A stretch of DNA of 13,892 nucleotides from Candidatus Rokuibacteriota bacterium. Its GTDB lineage: Bacteria > Methylomirabilota > Methylomirabilia > Rokubacteriales > JACPHL01. The stretch lies in contig JACPHL010000175.1 in NCBI GenBank assembly GCA_016188625.1, positions 1 to 13,892 on the forward strand, in the 5' to 3' direction. A model generated the notes under the pieces. The model ran no database searches, had not been told where the DNA came from, and was given only the letters and a program-made list of their open reading frames with translations. Of the stretch, positions 9,276 to 13,892 are shown in pieces; the first letter of the stretch is position 1, and each line of letters opens with the position of its first letter. The position numbers were made by a program, and so were the translations under genes.

Positions 9276-12200
9276 GTGAGGCGCTGGGTCCTCCTGGGCC
9301 TGCTCCTCCTCGCCCTGGCCGGCGCGGTCGGGGTCGCGGTCTCCAAGGTGCGCCCGCTCCTCGAGTGGGCCCAGGCCACCATCCTCGAGCAGGCCACGGC
9401 GCGACTCGGCCGGGAGGTCGCCGTCGGTCGCGTCGAGGTCCGCGCCTGGGGGGTCATCGTCCTCCGGGACGTCGCCCTGGCCCGGTGGGAACGGCTCGAT
9501 GAGGGGCGCGCCTTCGAGGCCCGCGCGCTGACCCTGTCCCTCAAGCTCCTCCCCCTGTTGCGGGGGCGGGTGGAGATCGGCTCGATCGAGCTGGCCGCCC
9601 CCCGGCTCTGGGTGGAGGTGGACGAGCAGGGGCGGAGCAACTGGGACAGTCTGCTGGCGCGCCCGAAGGCCGACGGCCTCCCCTGGCCGGCGGTCCGGAT
9701 CACCGCCGGGGGTTTCGTCTTCCGGGATCGCCGCCACGCCGTGAGCGTCGAGGGGCGCGGGATCGAGGGGCGGGTCGCCCCGGGGCCTGACGGCCAGTTC
9801 AGGGCGGGGCGGGGCCGGGTGTCGGTGGGCGCGCTGGCGGTCGCCGTCCGCGATCGGGCCTATCCCGAGCTGGCGGTCAAGGCCCACGGCGGGTGGGAAG
9901 GCACTTCGCTGGATCTCTCGGGGCTCACGGTGGCCGCCGGCCGCTCCGGCCTCGAGCTGCGGGGGCGGATCGAGGACCTCCGGACGCTCGAGGGGTCTCT
10001 CGAAGGGACCGCCACCCTGGCCGTCCAGGAGATCGCCCCGTACCTCCCTGGCGCGGAGGGGTGGGAAGGGAGGGTGGCGCTGAGGGGGACCCTGGCCGGC
10101 TCCTGGCGGCACCCGGTCGTGCAGGCGACGGCCGAGGTGAGGGGTTTGAGCGGCCCGCGCGCCGTCCGGCTGGCCCGGGGGCTGGGCCAGGTCGTCCTCC
10201 GCCGTGATGCCCTTCGCCTCGCCGACTGGCGCGTGGAGGCCTACGGCGGACGGTTCGAGGGGGAGGCCACGGCGACCCTCGACCCCCCCCTGCGCTACCA
10301 GGGTCAGCTCAGGACGGCCGGTCTCGACCTCCGCGCTCTCCCCGCCCCCCTGCCGCCGCTTCGCGGGACGGCGCGCGGCACCCTCGCCTTTCGGGGAGCG
10401 GGGCGCGCCGTCACCGCGGAGGCGACCGTCGAGCTGTCGGACGCCGCGCCCGCCTCCCGCCAGGGGTGGGAGCAGCTCCCGCCTCACCTCGTGGACCTCC
10501 TGATCCAGGAGGGGCCCTGGCGGGCGAGTGGAAAGGTCGCCTGGGCCGAGGGCCGGATGACCATCGAGTCCGCTCGCCTGGCGAGCGACGCGCACCGCCT
10601 GAGCGGGAGCGGGACGGTGCAGGCCGAGGGCCTCGCGCTGGCCGTGGAGCTTCAGACCGACAAGGTCGCCGCGCTGCTCCCTCCCCGGCTCTCCGCCCTG
10701 GAAGGGGCGGCGCGCTGGGCCGGCCGGGTCGAGGGGCCGCTCGACGCCCTCCGGGTCTCCGGTCGGGCCGAGGGGCGTCAGCTTCGTTGGGAGGGGCTCG
10801 CGGCGGAGAGCCTGCGCGCCGAGTTCGGCTGGAGCGGCCGGACGCTGACGGTTACCGCACTCAGCCTCGCCGGGCCCGACGGTCGGCTCACCGCGCGCGG
10901 GGTCGCCGAGATCCCGGGCGGCGACGAGGGCCGCCCGGGGGCGATCACCGCGGAGGGGGAGGTCGAGGATCTCGCCCTCGCCCCGCTCCTCCGCCGGGCG
11001 GGCCTGACCCTGGCCGCCTCCGGTCGGATCTCCGGTCCCTGGCAGTGGCGCCAGCGCGGGGAGACCCGGACCGGGCACGCGGCCCTGGTGTTGGAGTCCG
11101 GGAGCCTCGCCGGCGAGCCGATCCCCCGCGGCCGGGCGACCCTGGCGCTGGAGGGGACGACGCTCCGGGTCTCGTCCCTTCACCTCGAGACCGCGGCCGG
11201 CGACCTCCGGGGTGAAGGGGTGATCGAGCCGGGGGCGAGCCTGAGCGCCCGGCTGGTCGCGACCATCCGCTCCTTGGGCGCGCTCCCCTGGCTGCGCGAG
11301 GTCGCTCCCCCGCTGAGCGGCGAAGGTTCGATCAGACTCGACCTCGGCGGGACCCCGCGCGCGCCCCGCATGACGGCGCACGGCGAGCTCCGCGACCTCC
11401 GCCTGGGCGATCTCCCCCTCGGAAGCCTCGAGGGGCGCGCCGGCTGGGACGGCGCGCGGCTCACCCTCACGGCACGGCTCCCGGCCCTGGCGATCGCGCT
11501 CGAGGGAGAGGGGAAGGTCGGGACGGGGGCGCCCTACCGGGCCGTCGCCACGCTCTCAGGCAGCCCGCTCCGCCGCCTCATCCAGGGGTATCCCGGGCTC
11601 GTCCAACGGGTCGGCGCGGTCGCGGGCTCGGTGACCGGCGAGGTCGTGGTGGAGGGCGCCTGGGGCGCCCCGCCGCGGATGCGCGGGGTGCTCACCGAGC
11701 TGGTCCTCCAGGCCCTCGGCGAGGAGTGGCGGAGCGCGGGCGTGAGCCGCTGGGCGTACGCCGCCGGGCGGATCACCGTGGAGGGGGTGAGGGTGGAGAG
11801 CCGGGTGGGGCGACTCACCGCCCGGGGCAGCCTCGCGCCCGGCCGAGCATGGGAACTCGGGCTCGAAGGGCGGATCCCCCTCACCCTGTTGGAGGGGGTG
11901 CGGGAAGGCTCCCTGGTCCGGAGCGCCCAGGGGTTCGCCGGAGGGGAGCTCGCGGTCTCGGGCCCCTGGGAGACCCCGCGCCTCTCGGGCCGTCTGGGCC
12001 TGGAGCAGGCCCGCGTCGAGCTCGTGGGGCTCGACGAGGCGATCACCCTGCGACGGGGCGAGCTCCGTCTCGACGGCGACCGGCTCTCCCTGGAGACCCT
12101 GGAGGGCGAGGTCGGGGAGGGGGGCTTCACCGCCACCGGCGAGGCCGTGCTCGTGGGGTGGCAACCGGATCGCTTCTCCGCGACCCTGACCCTTCTCGGG

Positions 12201-13763
12201 CAGACCCTCCGCCCCGCCCAGCTCGCGCGCGCCCTCCGCCGGCTCGCCCTGGCGCCCGCCGGGCTCGAGCCGCTCGCCGGTCAGCCCCTCTGGGAGGAGG
12301 CGACGATCAAGCTGGCCGGCGAGGTTCACGTGCGTGGGCGCTGGAGGGAGCCGGATCTCCTCACCGCCAGCGGTCGGCTGACCCGGCTCGAGCTCCTGAC
12401 CCCTCAGCTCCGCCTCGAGAACCTCGAGCCGGTCCGCTTTCGGTACTCCCGCGAGGGACTCGGGGTGGAGTCGCTCCAGCTGGCCGGCGACGGGACGCGG
12501 GTGATGGTCTCGGGCCGGGTCGGGGCGAAGGGGGAGCTGGGCCTCGACCTCCGGGGCGTCCTGGACCTCCGCCTCCTGGCCGAGCGCTTCCCCCGGCTCA
12601 TCCGGGAGGCCCAGGGCCCGCTGCGCCTCCAGATCCGTCTCGGCGGGTCCTGGGCTCGGCCCGAGGCGAGCGGCTGGGCCTCCGTGGAGGGGGGCTCGCT
12701 CCACATCCGCCGCGTCCCGCAGCCGGTCGTGATCGAGCGCGCGCGGCTCGCCTTCGAGGGGAGCCGGGAAGGGACCCGCGCCCGCATCCAGCACCTGGAG
12801 GGGCGGTGGGGGGAGGGGACCTACAGCCTGGAGGGGGGGGCCGCTCTCGGGAAGGGGTTCGCCGTGGAGCGCCTCGATGTCGCCCTGAAGGGGGAGGCCC
12901 TCAGGTTCAGGGTGCCCGAGGTCGGCCACGGCGTGGTGGACGCCGCCCTCCGACTCTCCGGCGAGGTGGAGGCCCTCACCCTGGCCGGCCAGATCACCCT
13001 GCGCCGGGCCGTCTACAGCCGGGATCTCGTCCCGGCCGTGAGGCCCGCGGGCCCGGCCCGACGCCTGGAGGAGGTCCTCGCCGAGGTGCCGCCGCCGCTC
13101 AGGGCCCTCCGCCTGGACCTGGAGGTGGAGGCCCCCGGCGGGGTCTGGATCCGGAACAACCTCGCCCGGGTCGAGCTCCGGGGGGAGCTCTCCTTCCGGG
13201 GCACCCTCGGCCACCCCCTCATCCTCGGCCGCGCGGAGGCCCTCCAGGGGAGCGTGGTGTACGGCAGGCGGGAGTTCAGGATCCTCTCCGCCACCGCCGA
13301 TCTCCTGGACCCCCGCCGGCTGAACCCCCAGTTCACCGTCACGGCCGAGACCACCGTCGAGGAGATCGCGGTCCAGCTCTACCTCACCGGGACCCTGGAG
13401 CGGTTCACCATCCAACTCGCCTCGGACCCGCCCCTCCGGCAGGAGCAGATCCTGGCCCTCGTCGTCGGCGGGGCCGCCTCCTTTGTGGCCGGCGAGGCTT
13501 ACGGTCGCCTCCTCGACGAGGCCAACAAGGTCGCCAAGCTCGATGTCTTCCAGATCGACCCGACCACGGGCGGGGCCCAGCTTCGGGTCGGCAAGCGCTT
13601 GAGCGAGCGCCTCGATGTCTCCTTCTCGCGCACCGTGGGCGCGACGCCGACCCAGCGGCTCGCCGTCGAGTACCGCCTGACCGATCAGATCTCCCTCATC
13701 GGCAGTCAGGACGAGCGGGGGATCTACGGGTTCGACGTCAAATTCTCGCTCTCCTTCCGCTGA
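9276..13763 (+). CDS. tamB: TamB-family translocation and assembly module protein (AsmA-like)
   Basis: This 1495-aa inner-membrane-anchored, periplasm-spanning protein belongs to the AsmA/TamB group. These proteins form long hydrophobic beta-groove bridges that carry phospholipids to, and help assemble proteins in, the outer membrane. An N-terminal signal anchor (residues 5-23) precedes an AsmA-like start with LGREVAVGRVEV and IGSIELAAPRLWVE. The middle consists of repeating beta segments in which a G-x-W/L/P-x-x-P motif recurs near 275, 692, 794, 896, 1021, 1124 and 1309. The C-terminal TamB (DUF490) domain (about 1150-1495) includes SDPPLRQEQILALVVGGAAS (1383-1402) and strand-like sequence ending in Phe-Arg. 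Start GTG 9276 was chosen because it gives the signal anchor directly; AAGGTGG lies just upstream. It follows mazG by 94 nt and precedes the next gene by 5 nt. The frame is fully open. Confidence 0.93.
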   Translation: MRRWVLLGLLLLALAGAVGVAVSKVRPLLEWAQATILEQATARLGREVAVGRVEVRAWGVIVLRDVALARWERLDEGRAFEARALTLSLKLLPLLRGRVEIGSIELAAPRLWVEVDEQGRSNWDSLLARPKADGLPWPAVRITAGGFVFRDRRHAVSVEGRGIEGRVAPGPDGQFRAGRGRVSVGALAVAVRDRAYPELAVKAHGGWEGTSLDLSGLTVAAGRSGLELRGRIEDLRTLEGSLEGTATLAVQEIAPYLPGAEGWEGRVALRGTLAGSWRHPVVQATAEVRGLSGPRAVRLARGLGQVVLRRDALRLADWRVEAYGGRFEGEATATLDPPLRYQGQLRTAGLDLRALPAPLPPLRGTARGTLAFRGAGRAVTAEATVELSDAAPASRQGWEQLPPHLVDLLIQEGPWRASGKVAWAEGRMTIESARLASDAHRLSGSGTVQAEGLALAVELQTDKVAALLPPRLSALEGAARWAGRVEGPLDALRVSGRAEGRQLRWEGLAAESLRAEFGWSGRTLTVTALSLAGPDGRLTARGVAEIPGGDEGRPGAITAEGEVEDLALAPLLRRAGLTLAASGRISGPWQWRQRGETRTGHAALVLESGSLAGEPIPRGRATLALEGTTLRVSSLHLETAAGDLRGEGVIEPGASLSARLVATIRSLGALPWLREVAPPLSGEGSIRLDLGGTPRAPRMTAHGELRDLRLGDLPLGSLEGRAGWDGARLTLTARLPALAIALEGEGKVGTGAPYRAVATLSGSPLRRLIQGYPGLVQRVGAVAGSVTGEVVVEGAWGAPPRMRGVLTELVLQALGEEWRSAGVSRWAYAAGRITVEGVRVESRVGRLTARGSLAPGRAWELGLEGRIPLTLLEGVREGSLVRSAQGFAGGELAVSGPWETPRLSGRLGLEQARVELVGLDEAITLRRGELRLDGDRLSLETLEGEVGEGGFTATGEAVLVGWQPDRFSATLTLLGQTLRPAQLARALRRLALAPAGLEPLAGQPLWEEATIKLAGEVHVRGRWREPDLLTASGRLTRLELLTPQLRLENLEPVRFRYSREGLGVESLQLAGDGTRVMVSGRVGAKGELGLDLRGVLDLRLLAERFPRLIREAQGPLRLQIRLGGSWARPEASGWASVEGGSLHIRRVPQPVVIERARLAFEGSREGTRARIQHLEGRWGEGTYSLEGGAALGKGFAVERLDVALKGEALRFRVPEVGHGVVDAALRLSGEVEALTLAGQITLRRAVYSRDLVPAVRPAGPARRLEEVLAEVPPPLRALRLDLEVEAPGGVWIRNNLARVELRGELSFRGTLGHPLILGRAEALQGSVVYGRREFRILSATADLLDPRRLNPQFTVTAETTVEEIAVQLYLTGTLERFTIQLASDPPLRQEQILALVVGGAASFVAGEAYGRLLDEANKVAKLDVFQIDPTTGGAQLRVGKRLSERLDVSFSRTVGATPTQRLAVEYRLTDQISLIGSQDERGIYGFDVKFSLSFR

Positions 13764-13768
13764 CACCC

Positions 13769-13892
13769 GTGCGGGTCGCGGGGCCCTTCGCCGCGCTCCT
13801 CGCCGTCCTGCTCCCCGCCCTCGCGGGGGGGACCCCCATCGTGCAGCAGGAGCTTGTGGTGGACGCCCCGGTGGCGGCGTACGGGCTGGGGG
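13769..13892 (+). CDS. Start of a secreted protein, probably BamA/TamA-like (partial)
   Basis: The frame opens at GTG 13769, 5 nt after the tamB stop, and leaves the window after 41 codons. It begins MRVAGPFAALLAVLLPALAG, a clear signal peptide, then GTPIVQQELVVDAPVAAYGLG. The sequence after the signal could start a POTRA or leader region. Genes directly downstream of tamB commonly encode Omp85-family proteins (BamA or TamA), which is the basis for the suggestion; the visible residues alone do not prove it. Translation is probably coupled to tamB, since no separate ribosome-binding site or promoter is seen. Confidence 0.6.
   Translation, partial: MRVAGPFAALLAVLLPALAGGTPIVQQELVVDAPVAAYGLG

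Noticed and set aside
8228-13766. Long minus-strand open frames opposite mazG and tamB (491, 795 and 736 codons)
   Set aside because: Same GC effect; no domain or signal sequence is recognisable and the plus strand carries complete family motifs.

Overview
The window is very GC-rich with compact genes. It encodes parts of an outer-membrane biogenesis system (TamB followed by a probable Omp85-type gene), so the host is a diderm (Gram-negative) bacterium. An actinobacteria-like HspR-controlled chaperone operon in a high-GC diderm, together with GC-rich palindromic elements after stop codons, suggests an uncultured lineage such as Rokubacteria/Methylomirabilota. That placement is inference only. 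The sequence is probably from a metagenome, so assembly error must be kept in mind for the lesions below.

Layout. 1-99 (-): the 5' end of an exported protein with its promoter at 108-137. 167-320: a structured intergenic region with three strong hairpins. 324-6465 (-): a five-gene heat-shock operon transcribed hsp20 > dnaK > dnaJ > hspR > lon from a near-consensus promoter at 6501-6529. Spacings are 21, 24, -4 and 16 nt. 6601-7437 (+): a membrane-anchored protein of unknown function, transcribed divergently. 7219-7420: a palindromic element with 12-bp inverted ends. 7424-8271 (-): DUF1844 gene > yjbQ, translationally coupled. 8384-9181 (+): mazG, broken by an in-frame TAG. 9276-13763 (+): a 1495-aa TamB-family protein, followed 5 nt later by the start of a secreted protein (13769 to the window end), probably BamA/TamA-like.

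How the genes work together. Hsp20 holds unfolding proteins, DnaK/DnaJ refold them, Lon degrades what cannot be rescued, and HspR (with DnaK as co-repressor in studied systems) closes the feedback loop. No grpE is in the operon. The right end is an envelope-assembly locus.

The most notable signals are: (1) lon has lost about 37 codons, including the catalytic lysine, and is frameshifted, but its true C-terminus is still readable in another frame; (2) mazG has GAG>TAG at codon 44, inside the EExxE metal-binding motif; (3) the operon DnaJ has SPD in place of HPD, no G/F region and only two of four zinc-finger motifs; (4) a family of GC-rich hairpins starts within a few nt of the ends of three genes; (5) three genes have promoter -10 boxes so close to the ATG that their mRNAs should be leaderless or nearly so.
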